Below, piece after piece: positions 26,511 through 33,566 of a DNA stretch of 52,496 bases. Both the position numbers and the translations under genes were made by a program. Origin of the DNA: a virus; IMG/VR virus record IMGVR_UViG_3300028045_000022, positions 1 to 52,496 of that record. One strand, 5' to 3'. The notes below the pieces were generated by a model. It was given only the letters and a program-made list of their open reading frames with translations, was not told where the DNA came from and did not search any database. The stretch's first letter is position 1. Each line of letters opens with the position of its first letter.

Positions 26511-27692
26511 TTAATACCTCGTATGATTAATTGCATTATTATGCATATTTAAAGCTATATTATTATTCATTACAGAATTAGTTGACGTTATGTAACCATT
26601 TCTACTACTATTTTTAGGAGTTCTAATGAACTTATTAACAGCTTTATCTAAATGTACTGATGAACCGAAATCAGTAGTTAATTCTTTTATATCGTGGAAA
26701 CCTCTTTTATATAAAGATGGTATATATGCAGATTGTCTATCTGTAAATTGTGTTGATTGTCCAGGATTAACAATATTAGTTTTATGACTAGATGATAGTT
26801 TAGACATCATATATGATACTAATACTGTCGCCCCGAATGCTACAGCTAACTTAGATCCACCTTTAATCGATGACTTTGTTTTTTTCGGTGGTTGTTGTTG
26901 TCCAGGTGAACTACTTTGTTGTTTACTTACTGGTTTATTTTGTATATCATGTGGTGAACTTGTATTATCCGCGCTTTTACTCTGTGGTGTATCAGTTTTA
27001 CTACCAGTAGTAGATGGTTTACCATCAGCTCGTCGTCTAGCTGCTACCTCTAAATCATAAGCTGTTTTTTGACTATTACCATTAGCATTATCAGTTTTTG
27101 CTTTGTTAGCAGTAGTTTGTCTTTCTTTTTCTTTAGTATGATTATTATCAACTTTATTTGGAGTAGTTGATTTATCCTGTTGAAGATCATATTCTTCTTG
27201 TGTTATTATTCCATCTTTTAAATCTTTTTCCAAGTGTTGTTGTGCTAGTTTACCACCTTTATTACTACGTTTAACTTTATCATCAATTTTCGTATTATTG
27301 TCAGCTGCTAATTTTTCTTGTTTAAGACTTGCATCATATTGTGCATCTTTATGTTGTTGTAATTGTTCTCTACCAATTGATGTATAATATGAACTATAAG
27401 TTTCTTGCATAACAGTAGTATTTGTATTACTAATACCTTTAACTACTTGATGATGTGTTTTGTTTTTCTTATCCCAATAACTATAAACGTATTTACCATT
27501 TGCGTCGACCACACCAGGCTTAACACCTACAATTTCAGCACCTGTAATTTTATCAAATTTAACATCAGTTCTAGCACCATGTCCAAATTCTACATGTGTA
27601 CTTTTACACTGACTGTTATCTTCTACGAAATTCTCTCGACCACCAAACATGTCGAGAGTTTCCATTCTACCAGCTGGTTTCTGTATTGCCAT
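26511..27692 (-). CDS. probable virion protein with low-complexity middle, 393 aa
   Basis: The start MAIQKPAGRMETLDMFGGRENF overlaps the end of the preceding gene. Residues about 60-110 look folded (GVVDANGKYVYSYWDKKNKTHHQVVKG). Residues about 130-275 are a Lys/Gln/Asn/Thr/Ser-rich unfolded linker with many short repeats (e.g. PPKKTKSSIKGG). A single hydrophobic stretch KLAVAFGATVLVSYMMSKL follows near residues 278-296, then an Asn-rich tail. The single membrane-like helix after a long linker suggests an ejected or membrane-contacting protein. The role is unknown. Confidence 0.65.
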   Translation of the reverse strand: MAIQKPAGRMETLDMFGGRENFVEDNSQCKSTHVEFGHGARTDVKFDKITGAEIVGVKPGVVDANGKYVYSYWDKKNKTHHQVVKGISNTNTTVMQETYSSYYTSIGREQLQQHKDAQYDASLKQEKLAADNNTKIDDKVKRSNKGGKLAQQHLEKDLKDGIITQEEYDLQQDKSTTPNKVDNNHTKEKERQTTANKAKTDNANGNSQKTAYDLEVAARRRADGKPSTTGSKTDTPQSKSADNTSSPHDIQNKPVSKQQSSSPGQQQPPKKTKSSIKGGSKLAVAFGATVLVSYMMSKLSSSHKTNIVNPGQSTQFTDRQSAYIPSLYKRGFHDIKELTTDFGSSVHLDKAVNKFIRTPKNSSRNGYITSTNSVMNNNIALNMHNNAINHTRY

Positions 27693-27694
27693 AA

Positions 27695-28339
27695 TTATGC
27701 TCCAGACATAGCACTCTTTATAATCTCTTCCATACTAGAAGAACCTTGTATACCATAACGTTTTTTAGCTAATCTAGTAGCCATAAACTCATTTAATAGT
27801 TTTTGTTTAAGCCCTTTTAAATCCATCTTGATGCTGAATTCAGGAGCAATATCTTTAGATATAACTGATCCACCTCGACCCTCCTTAGTAATTTCTTGAA
27901 CTAAAGAACTTTGAGCTAACATACCAGACGTTCTCATATCTAATATTTTAGCATCAATAAAATCATAAAGTAATTCCATTTCAACAGTATCTTGAGAATC
28001 TATATCTAAATCTCTACATAATGTTATTTCTAATTCACTACTTAATTTTTTTTCAATAGGACAAGTATAACCTTCAGGAGCTAAATCATTTTTTAATAAA
28101 GGACAAGATAATTTATAAGGACAAGTATCTATATTACATTTCATAAGCATAACAGCAGATGAAACATTAGCGATACCACTATCGAAAATCGCAGCTAATT
28201 TACTTAGCTTATCTTTATGTTTTATTAATTTATCCATAGCTTCTTCAGGATACATCGCTAATAGAGGAGATAGATCACCTATTTCCTCTTGTATTAGTGA
28301 TAATTGTTTTGATTCACTTAAGTTTTCTCTTAAATTCAT
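27695..28339 (-). CDS. cysteine-cluster protein upstream of terminase, possible small terminase
   Basis: The 214 aa helical product has a compact metal-binding-type cluster at residues about 68-95: CNIDTCPYKLSCPLLK and then GYTCPIEKKL. After it come helices with VEMELLYDFIDAKILDMRTSGMLA. The C-terminus (LLNEFMATRLAKKRYGIQ) is basic. Packaging genes are close and many phages place the small terminase subunit before the large one, so that role is possible, but three genes intervene and the usual helix-turn-helix pattern is not obvious. Alternatively it is a virion assembly protein. Confidence 0.6.
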   Translation of the reverse strand: MNLRENLSESKQLSLIQEEIGDLSPLLAMYPEEAMDKLIKHKDKLSKLAAIFDSGIANVSSAVMLMKCNIDTCPYKLSCPLLKNDLAPEGYTCPIEKKLSSELEITLCRDLDIDSQDTVEMELLYDFIDAKILDMRTSGMLAQSSLVQEITKEGRGGSVISKDIAPEFSIKMDLKGLKQKLLNEFMATRLAKKRYGIQGSSSMEEIIKSAMSGA

Positions 28340-28348
28340 ATATAACCT

Positions 28349-28933
28349 TTATTTAATAATTTCTTTAATTGCATCTACATGATATTTTATTATTCTATGT
28401 CTTCCATGTTCTGACATTAAGTACTCTCTACATTCATGCTCATTATCCATGAAAAAGTTTTCAGTTAATACGGCAGGCATTGATGAATGTTTAAGCATAT
28501 AAAAGTTAGCTTCTTTATCCATATCACCATCCGTTGTATCAACTCTAACTTTAACAGTTGGGAATTCTTTTTTAAATTTATTATAAAAAATAGTAGCATA
28601 TCTGTCACTAGCACTAACGCCAAAATATGTAAATGCTTCGAAACCAGAACCACCACCTGCGTTAGCGTGAATAGATAATAAAATAGAATCAGTATATGAG
28701 TTAGCTCTTTTAATTCGTTCTTTTAAAGGTATATCTGTTAATTCAGGAACAAGATTAACATATGGAATTTCCAACACAGTTAATTCTTGAATGATACCAT
28801 TAACTATAGCTCGAGTAAATTCACCTTCATATAATATAGATCCATCATCCCAAATAGGACTGCGTTTACCATTAGTTTGATAAACGCCATTTATAATACC
28901 ACCATGTCCATTATCTAAGAGTATCGTTTTCAT
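28349..28933 (-). CDS. N-acetylmuramoyl-L-alanine amidase (endolysin type)
   Basis: The 194 aa product is a complete Amidase_3 domain. It begins KTILLDNGHGG (zinc ligand His10), continues with a second ligand Glu36 in ILYEGEF, His89 in LLSIHANA, and the catalytic Glu158 in VLTENFFM. It cuts the amide bond between muramic acid and the stem peptide. There is no signal peptide or wall-binding domain, so a holin or similar would be needed to reach the wall if it is the lysis enzyme. It lies in the late block but among structural genes, so a virion-linked role remains possible. The start has AATAGGT at a suitable distance. Confidence 0.9.
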   Translation of the reverse strand: MKTILLDNGHGGIINGVYQTNGKRSPIWDDGSILYEGEFTRAIVNGIIQELTVLEIPYVNLVPELTDIPLKERIKRANSYTDSILLSIHANAGGGSGFEAFTYFGVSASDRYATIFYNKFKKEFPTVKVRVDTTDGDMDKEANFYMLKHSSMPAVLTENFFMDNEHECREYLMSEHGRHRIIKYHVDAIKEIIK

Positions 28934-28940
28934 TATAAAC

Positions 28941-29042
28941 CTATTTCTTATTTTTATTAAATCGTTTAATCATTTGAGCGTTAGTTTTTATATATTGTTT
29001 TCGTTTTCGTAAAAATTTTATTCTTCTACGTCCTGTAAACAT
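28941..29042 (-). CDS. tiny basic protein, 33 aa
   Basis: ATG at 29042 gives MFTGRRRIKFLRKRKQYIKT and 13 further residues, with about half Lys or Arg and ending NKNKK. The frame fits snugly between its neighbours (3 bases after the preceding stop, 7 bases before the amidase start), which supports a real gene. No clear Shine-Dalgarno is seen. It could bind nucleic acid or be a small virion or lysis-timing peptide. Function unknown. Confidence 0.5.
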   Translation of the reverse strand: MFTGRRRIKFLRKRKQYIKTNAQMIKRFNKNKK

Positions 29043-29045
29043 ATA

Positions 29046-29384
29046 TTACCCTCTAGATTTACTTCCTGTACCTGAACCCCACGCACCAGGATAAAACCCT
29101 GCATTATTAGGATTTATAGTTTTATTATTAACACGATACGCTGTTTGATCGCCTATATAATTATAGTTAACATTTGCGTATGTTCCGCTGCCGCTAACTT
29201 CAACAGTTAAATCTTCACCAAACTGTATATTAAGATTATTATTTAATCCATCTAATGTATAATTAATCGTATCATTATAAATATGCACAGTAGAACTACC
29301 ATGTGCATCAACAGATGTTATTAGTCCATCTAAACCTTCAGGGACATTTAAAGTTCCAGAACCAGTCATTATATAATTTGACAT
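29046..29384 (-). CDS. hypothetical beta-rich protein, 112 aa
   Basis: I start at MSNYIMTGSGTLNVPEGLDG, directly after AAGGAGAATAGTA; an upstream in-frame extension crosses a promoter-like and terminator region and is unlikely. The product is Gly/Thr/Asn-rich with regular beta strands (TLNVPEGLDGLITSVDAHGSS, then LTVEVSGSGTYANVNYNY). It looks like a small head or tail decoration domain. It heads the transcription unit that continues into the amidase. No family recognised. Confidence 0.7.
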   Translation of the reverse strand: MSNYIMTGSGTLNVPEGLDGLITSVDAHGSSTVHIYNDTINYTLDGLNNNLNIQFGEDLTVEVSGSGTYANVNYNYIGDQTAYRVNNKTINPNNAGFYPGAWGSGTGSKSRG

Positions 29385-29456
29385 TACTATTCTCCTTATT
29401 ATATAAAATGAGATTAACCCACGTTTTTTATTATTAATACGTACTACGTACGTGTT

Positions 29457-29466
29457 TATAGTATAC
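29457..29466 (-). promoter_or_regulatory. putative late promoter after terminator
   Basis: Minus strand reads TATTTTAACGTATACTATAAAC, starting within about 15 bases of the preceding terminator. It lies about 75 bases before the 29384 start. The intervening leader contains the near-palindrome ACGTACGTAGTACGT. Confidence 0.5.
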
Positions 29467-29480
29467 GTTAAAATATGAAA

Positions 29481-29509
29481 AAGGAGCATACCAGGAAGGT
29501 ACACTCCTT
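29481..29509 (-). terminator. rho-independent terminator after the 151 aa gene
   Basis: Minus strand: AAGGAGTGTACC pairs with GGTATGCTCCTT (about 12 bp, two wobble pairs) around a short loop, followed by TTTTTC. Confidence 0.85.
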
Positions 29510-29569
29510 ATATAAGAAGGTTATCGGAAATGCTTTTACTCAAAGGGGTATTTATGAGTAATGTTATAT

Positions 29570-30025
29570 TTAAGCCTTTTCTGAAGAAAGACCTAGATCA
29601 TTTGCTTTATCATTAAGACTATCTAATGTTCTATTTAATAGTATATCAGTAGTCGGACAAGCAATTTCTTTATCACTACAATGTTTAATTATATTATCAA
29701 CTAATTGTTTTTTCTCTTGATCAACTTCATCACCTAGATACCTAATAACATCTGCATCAGCGAATTTAATATCATCTTGGATACCGATAGGTTTAATATT
29801 TTCAACCATGTCAGGTCTTTTAGTAAATGACTCTCGTTTCATAGTTCCTTCATCATCAAAAGATGTTACATTAAATGCTATATATCCATCTTCTTCATAT
29901 CTTTTATTAGGTGCATCCGCGAAAAATGTTAAACTTGCAACTTTTCGTGAATCACTTAATTTTTCACCATCCATAGTAACAGTAGTGCCTGAAACTGTCA
30001 AATCTGTATCTATTGTAATTTTCAT
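29570..30025 (-). CDS. hypothetical protein, 151 aa
   Basis: The beta-then-helix product begins MKITIDTDLTVSGTTVTMDGEKL, then ASLTFFADAPNKRYEEDGYIAFNVTSFDDEG, and ends in an acidic helical half (DEVDQEKKQLVDNIIKHCSD). It has a strong AGGAGG site. The gene is a one-gene unit with its own promoter-like motif, an unusual palindrome in the leader and a terminator downstream. No family recognised. Confidence 0.75.
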   Translation of the reverse strand: MKITIDTDLTVSGTTVTMDGEKLSDSRKVASLTFFADAPNKRYEEDGYIAFNVTSFDDEGTMKRESFTKRPDMVENIKPIGIQDDIKFADADVIRYLGDEVDQEKKQLVDNIIKHCSDKEIACPTTDILLNRTLDSLNDKANDLGLSSEKA

Positions 30026-30046
30026 AAATCCTCCTATTATAAAAAT

Positions 30047-30064
30047 GGCCAGTATATACTGGCC
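30047..30064 (-). other. perfect palindrome in leader (terminator or operator)
   Basis: GGCCAGTATATACTGGCC is a perfect 18-base palindrome; as RNA on the minus strand it folds into a 7-bp stem followed by ATTTTTA. It lies between the TATACTATAG motif (30078-30087) and the ATG at 30025, so either it ends the dUTPase transcript or it acts in the leader of the next gene. Confidence 0.7.
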
Positions 30065-30077
30065 GTAATATACATCC

Positions 30078-30087
30078 TATAGTATAG
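30078..30087 (-). promoter_or_regulatory. putative late promoter upstream of a palindrome
   Basis: Minus strand reads TGACTATACTATAGGATG, starting just past the dUTPase stop. Unlike the others it precedes rather than follows the hairpin. Confidence 0.4.
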
Positions 30088-30092
30088 TCATA

Positions 30093-30734
30093 TTACATAA
30101 AATTAAATGGTGTCATTTTAACCACTGAATCAGTAGGTATTGATGACATTATACCTTTATTAAAATCTTTACGAGTAGTATTAGTTGAACCATAACCATC
30201 TTTTCCGCGCTCAGTATTATCGTTAAGTTCTTCTTCTATAACTTCTAATAATTCAACTTTCATAGGAACAACTTGAGCTATAGCTTCACCTAATGTTATT
30301 TTCTGAGTTTGTCTAGAAGTATTCATTATAATAACACCAACTTCATTTCTGTAAGCTTCATCTACAGTACCTGGTGTATTAACAACTGTAAGTCCACGTT
30401 TTAATGCATTACCACTTCTAGGTCTAACTTGGATTTCATATCCTGGACCTACGGTCATTTTAAGACCTGTACCAATTAATGCTCGTTCACCAGATTGTAA
30501 TTCGAAAATACCAGATTCGATAAATTTACTTTCCATATTATCACCTTCTAGTAATTTTTCACCATTACCACCAAAGTGTGCATATATACGTTTTACATTA
30601 TGCGCAACGACATCAAAACCACTATCTGTGCTAGTTTTAGGTTTACTAGGTAGTGGTGCGTCTGGGTATAGTTTTTCAACTCTAAGAGCAAGTGTATCTT
30701 TTTTTGCAATTTCTTCTTTTTTTGATTCAGTCAT
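30093..30734 (-). CDS. dut: dUTPase (deoxyuridine triphosphatase)
   Basis: The 213 aa protein has all five trimeric dUTPase motifs in order: DSGFDVVA (residues 37-44), PRSG (105-108), GTVDEAYRNEVGV (122-133, with the uridine-contacting Asp125 and Tyr128), GEAIAQVV, and RGKDGYGST (176-184) for the phosphate-binding tail. It converts dUTP to dUMP plus pyrophosphate in the cytoplasm, keeping uracil out of phage DNA and feeding dTMP synthesis. It carries an insertion of about 15 residues (HFGGNGEKLLEGDNMESKF) after motif 1 compared with short bacterial forms. It has its own sigma70-type promoter and an RBS that can be masked in read-through RNA. Confidence 0.95.
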   Translation of the reverse strand: MTESKKEEIAKKDTLALRVEKLYPDAPLPSKPKTSTDSGFDVVAHNVKRIYAHFGGNGEKLLEGDNMESKFIESGIFELQSGERALIGTGLKMTVGPGYEIQVRPRSGNALKRGLTVVNTPGTVDEAYRNEVGVIIMNTSRQTQKITLGEAIAQVVPMKVELLEVIEEELNDNTERGKDGYGSTNTTRKDFNKGIMSSIPTDSVVKMTPFNFM

Positions 30735-30741
30735 TAAAACC

Positions 30742-30876
30742 TCCTGATGAACTGATTATATTGAATATAATAGATTTCCTTCAATTTGTCAATAATTAAA
30801 ATATTTTATATGTAAATAATTATTTTCCTAAGTTAAGATTTATTTTTAAAATTTCCATACTATCAATTCATCAGGA
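30742..30876 (-). promoter_or_regulatory. dUTPase control region: RBS-masking repeat and sigma70 promoter
   Basis: Minus strand, in order: TCCTGATGAA (30876-30867), then TTGACA (30792-30787), a 17-base spacer, TATATT (30769-30764), then TTCATCAGGA (30751-30742), which runs into the AGGAGG site. The two 10-base arms are exact reverse complements. RNA starting at the local promoter (about 30757) lacks the first arm, so its RBS is free; RNA reading through from upstream has both arms and can mask the RBS. T4 uses this logic for lysozyme. Confidence 0.7.
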
Positions 30877-31185
30877 TTATTTATTAGATATCACTCGTTG
30901 TTCAAACATTAATTCTGGTATCATATTTTTTAATGTTTCTATTTCGTAGTATTTAGTTTTTATAGTTTGTCTTATATGTTTTATTCTAGTAGTATAACTA
31001 TTTATTAAATAAGATACGGCATCCTTTTCAGAGAATGCCGTAGTAAATATATCATATGTCATATTAATAATTGTTTTGTTTTGCGTTAAAGCTTTTATAT
31101 TATCATCTTTTATTTCAATAATTGTAAATTTATAAACAACAATTTCATCGTTTATATATTCAGCTTTATACACAAAGTCATGCAT
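30877..31185 (-). CDS. hypothetical protein, 102 aa
   Basis: The product begins MHDFVYKAEYINDEIVVYKFTIIEIKDDNIKALTQNKTI, a beta-rich first half, and continues into a helical second half (YTTRIKHIRQTIKTKYYEIETLKNMIPE). It is Ile/Lys/Tyr-rich, as the AT-rich genome favours. TAAGGAT lies upstream. Its stop lies directly next to the first arm of the dUTPase control repeat. No family recognised. Confidence 0.7.
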   Translation of the reverse strand: MHDFVYKAEYINDEIVVYKFTIIEIKDDNIKALTQNKTIINMTYDIFTTAFSEKDAVSYLINSYTTRIKHIRQTIKTKYYEIETLKNMIPELMFEQRVISNK

Positions 31186-31194
31186 ATAATATCC

Positions 31195-31374
31195 TTATTT
31201 ATTTTTAGTCTTCTTAGACGATTTACATACATCATTTATTACTGTTGTAGTCTTTTGTTTAGTATATTTTTTTTCAACATTTTTTGTATCAACTTGTTTT
31301 TTATTTATAAATCTAGTTGTATCATGTGTTGTTAACATATCATTAAACGCTACATCATTAACTTGTTGTCCCAT
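31195..31374 (-). CDS. small basic protein, 59 aa
   Basis: The start at MGQQVNDVAFNDMLTTHDTT follows a strong AAAGGAGG; the longer frame back to 31395 has no such site. The C-terminal half is Lys/Thr-rich (KKQVDTKNVEKKYTKQKTTT, ending KKTKNK) and likely unfolded or nucleic-acid binding. It overlaps the preceding gene by 17 bases. Function unknown. Confidence 0.65.
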   Translation of the reverse strand: MGQQVNDVAFNDMLTTHDTTRFINKKQVDTKNVEKKYTKQKTTTVINDVCKSSKKTKNK

Positions 31375-31633
31375 AAACTTCCTCCTTTGTAACATTTAAT
31401 ATAAACTTTAACCATTTCCATGTAATGTTAATATCTTCTGGATCATCTTTTATAACATCTCGTAATATACATGTACAAGATATAGCTGATCCGTCTTTGC
31501 CCCAATCGTCAATTCCACTACCATCACATATTTTACAATTCTTTTTAGGTTGTATTATACCACCTATTAAATCGTCGTCGTTAATATTTAAACTATCTGA
31601 CATTTTACGTATAAGATCTAAATCTATATCCAT
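31358..31633 (-). CDS. small zinc-ribbon-like protein, 91 aa
   Basis: The product starts MDIDLDLIRKMSDSLNINDDD. Its central part, CKICDGSGIDDWGKDGSAISCTCILRD, has CxxCxGxG followed by CxC, the layout of a DnaJ-type zinc site. The end is WKWLKFILNVTKEEVYG. The ATG overlaps the stop of the ATPase gene, so the two are translationally coupled and may work together. A small zinc protein next to a terminase-like ATPase could be a DNA- or partner-binding subunit, but this is inference. Confidence 0.7.
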   Translation of the reverse strand: MDIDLDLIRKMSDSLNINDDDLIGGIIQPKKNCKICDGSGIDDWGKDGSAISCTCILRDVIKDDPEDINITWKWLKFILNVTKEEVYGTTS

Positions 31634-32163
31634 TAATCTTCTCCTTTAATATTAAGTCCAGCAAATATACCAGTTATATTTGGATCAAAATGGTATGGTC
31701 CAGTTCGTTCACCTATTAAAATTAAGTTACTAACATTTAGTAAATCTAAATCAGTAGGCATAAATTGATATTCATCTATAAAAATTTCATCAAATATATA
31801 TTGTAATTTTTTCGTTTTTACTTCATTATATGTTGCGAATTTATTATGATATCCGTTTATACTTATAATGTCATCATTAATTTCATAACCAATATTATTA
31901 GAAATACTTACATCTATCATTTGTTGAAATAACGTGTTACACATAGCTTTATTGTTAGATATTAGTAATGTATTTCTATGTTTATTAGCTAAAGCTTGCA
32001 TACATAAAAATATAGATTTACCACATCGTCTAGGTGCCATAATTATACATCTATTATTATTACTATAAAAGTCCATCATTTTATTTTGTATATGTGATAA
32101 CCATGTATAAGATATCTTTTTTACTGCATCTTTTTTATTATTCAGTAATCTTAGATTGATCAT
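31633..32163 (-). CDS. stand-alone terminase-like P-loop ATPase
   Basis: The 176 aa product (start MINLRLLNNKKDAVKK; an in-frame ATG at 32220 is an alternative) holds only a nucleotide-binding domain. A preceding helix with SHIQNKMMDFYSNNN resembles the adenine-binding region of large terminases. Walker A is APRRCGKS (43-50) and Walker B is IFIDEYQF (127-134, D130 and E131). PRR.GKS and a Phe/Tyr after DE are terminase-like, yet no nuclease domain follows, and a true full-length terminase lies 7 kb away. It may be a remnant, a regulator of packaging, or an ATPase for another step. It overlaps its 56 aa upstream neighbour. Confidence 0.75.
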   Translation of the reverse strand: MINLRLLNNKKDAVKKISYTWLSHIQNKMMDFYSNNNRCIIMAPRRCGKSIFLCMQALANKHRNTLLISNNKAMCNTLFQQMIDVSISNNIGYEINDDIISINGYHNKFATYNEVKTKKLQYIFDEIFIDEYQFMPTDLDLLNVSNLILIGERTGPYHFDPNITGIFAGLNIKGED

Positions 32164-32308
32164 CGCTAATTTCTGCGTCAGATAGTTTAAGTTGTAATTC
32201 GTTATTAATCTTAACAGCATTATTTAATTCTGTTTTTAACATTTTAACTCTATTTTGTACTTCTAACATCAAATCGCATGTATCTGCGTAAAACTCATCT
32301 AAATTCAT
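32138..32308 (-). CDS. small coiled-coil protein, 56 aa
   Basis: It starts MNLDEFYADTCDLMLEVQNR after a strong AGGAGG and consists of a single long heptad-like helix (VKMLKTELNNAVKINNELQL) with an acidic end. It overlaps the start of the P-loop ATPase gene by 26 bases in another frame. It is the first gene after a promoter-like motif. It may be an oligomerising partner of the ATPase. Function unknown. Confidence 0.7.
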   Translation of the reverse strand: MNLDEFYADTCDLMLEVQNRVKMLKTELNNAVKINNELQLKLSDAEISDDQSKITE

Positions 32309-32339
32309 AAAACCTCCTATTTTGTTTTATTAATTATAA

Positions 32340-32349
32340 TATAGTATAT
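32340..32349 (-). promoter_or_regulatory. putative late promoter
   Basis: Minus strand reads TGTAAAATATACTATATTAT, 32 bases before the ATG at 32308 and just past the stop of the 204 aa gene. No terminator hairpin is visible ahead of it. Confidence 0.4.
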
Positions 32350-32365
32350 TTTACAGAATTAATCA

Positions 32366-32980
32366 TTAAATTTTTGCACGATCCTTAATATTTATTGATG
32401 TTTCGAAAACATTGCGTATAACATCCTTTAATTCTGACTTATTAATATATTGAATTAATGGTACAGTGTGTTCTGTAGATACAAGTCTATTTGTTAACGT
32501 ATCGTATATTTGTTCTGTTACATATGTTATATATTCTTCTAATGATACAGTGCTTAATTCGTGATACCCATTTTCAATAATTTGCGTCATTATATCTTTT
32601 TCTATTTTGATCATAGCTTTTAATAATATACCGTGTGCCGCAGATCTTATACATCCATCTCTACCCATTCTAATACAATTAGTTTCTTTACCATTTATAC
32701 AAACTGGCTCTATATCTAATCTATTCATTATAACTGCTTTAAAATGTTTACATTTATTTATAAGATAACGTTCTATCTCATTATATGCTTTATGTTTGTC
32801 ATCAATTCTATCTTTTTCTTCTTCTTTAGCGAGTTTAATTGCTAATTGTAACTTATCTTCTACTAGATTAGTTTTGCTTTCACACATTCGTTTAAATTCA
32901 TTATAACCAATATAAAGTATTAGTATAATAATTGACCATACTGAAGGATTAGTTAATCCTTGTATAAAAATTGATTCCAT
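32366..32980 (-). CDS. membrane-anchored protein, 204 aa (holin/spanin candidate)
   Basis: I start at MESIFIQGLTNPSVWSIIIL with GTAAGG at good spacing, not the longer frame from 33040, which overlaps the small membrane gene ahead. Residues about 12-30 form one membrane helix (VWSIIILILYIGYNEF). The rest is a charged coiled coil (LVEDKLQLAIKLAKEEEKDR) and a soluble domain with three cysteines (CKHFK, VCING, NCIRMGRDGC). A short N-terminal out, single-anchor topology suits a holin-like, spanin-like or host-takeover membrane protein. It is paired with a 46 aa membrane protein directly upstream. Confidence 0.65.
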   Translation of the reverse strand: MESIFIQGLTNPSVWSIIILILYIGYNEFKRMCESKTNLVEDKLQLAIKLAKEEEKDRIDDKHKAYNEIERYLINKCKHFKAVIMNRLDIEPVCINGKETNCIRMGRDGCIRSAAHGILLKAMIKIEKDIMTQIIENGYHELSTVSLEEYITYVTEQIYDTLTNRLVSTEHTVPLIQYINKSELKDVIRNVFETSINIKDRAKI

Positions 32981-32990
32981 CTTATAAGCC

Positions 32991-33131
32991 TTACATATAA
33001 TTAATAAAATATTCTTTAAGAATTGGTATAATATATTCAAGTGTAAAACTCGATATTAACCAAATAATAATAATAAATAATACTGTTTCTATAAGTTTTT
33101 TAAAATAATACTTATCCATAATAATACCCAT
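32991..33131 (-). CDS. small membrane protein, 46 aa
   Basis: ATG at 33131 gives MGIIMDKYYFKKLIETVLFI followed by a strongly hydrophobic run (IIIIWLISSF) and an amphipathic end (LEYIIPILKEYFINYM). An internal ATG at 33119 is an alternative start. It is one membrane helix with a basic inside end. It is the first gene after a terminator/promoter pair and lies 10 bases before the 204 aa membrane gene. A holin or antiholin pair is possible; sequence alone cannot prove it. Confidence 0.6.
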   Translation of the reverse strand: MGIIMDKYYFKKLIETVLFIIIIWLISSFTLEYIIPILKEYFINYM

Positions 33132-33144
33132 ATTCTATATAATA

Positions 33145-33153
33145 ATAGTATAC
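33145..33153 (-). promoter_or_regulatory. putative late promoter directly after a terminator
   Basis: Minus strand: the T run of the hairpin at 33168-33195 is followed by AAATTAAAGTATACTATTATTA, 14 bases before the ATG of the 46 aa membrane protein. Confidence 0.5.
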
Positions 33154-33167
33154 TTTAATTTAAAAAA

Positions 33168-33195
33168 AATAGCACAAATATTAATCTGTGCTATT
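33168..33195 (-). terminator. rho-independent terminator after the 100 aa gene
   Basis: Minus strand: a 9-bp perfect stem AATAGCACA/TGTGCTATT with a 10-base loop, then eight T. Confidence 0.85.
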
Positions 33196-33230
33196 CTTAT
33201 ATACATTAGTAATATTACTAGTGTTATACC

Positions 33231-33533
33231 TTACAATACACCTGAAGGTTCAGGTTCCTCTACTGGTTCCTCTGGTTCTTCTTCAACAATAGTATAACCA
33301 TTATCAATTTTCCATTGGTCAAACATAGACTCAGACAAAATACCAAATTTTTCTAAATCAATTGCTCCAGCCAGTACCGCATCTTGTAATGAAACAGAAG
33401 CACTGCCAACTCGTATACCCTTATCAGTTACATATTTCAATGTAACATTACCAGTACCTTCTGCGAAGTTGATACCGTTTACCTTTACTGAAGTGACTGC
33501 ACACTCCATATTACCTAAGTTTAATTCAGCCAT
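33231..33533 (-). CDS. hypothetical protein with Pro/Glu tail, 100 aa
   Basis: The product starts MAELNLGNMECAVTSVKVNG after AAAGGAG. The first 80 residues look like a small beta domain (VTLKYVTDKGIRVGSASVSLQDAVLAG), and the tail is a Glu/Pro repeat (EEEPEEPVEEPEPSG). Its codon use resembles the GC-richer end of the fibre gene just upstream rather than the next genes, so the two may have arrived together. It could be a fibre chaperone or a small virion protein. No family recognised. Confidence 0.75.
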   Translation of the reverse strand: MAELNLGNMECAVTSVKVNGINFAEGTGNVTLKYVTDKGIRVGSASVSLQDAVLAGAIDLEKFGILSESMFDQWKIDNGYTIVEEEPEEPVEEPEPSGVL

Positions 33534-33566
33534 TTCTGACTCCTTTTCTATTGAAGGGGCAGTTGC

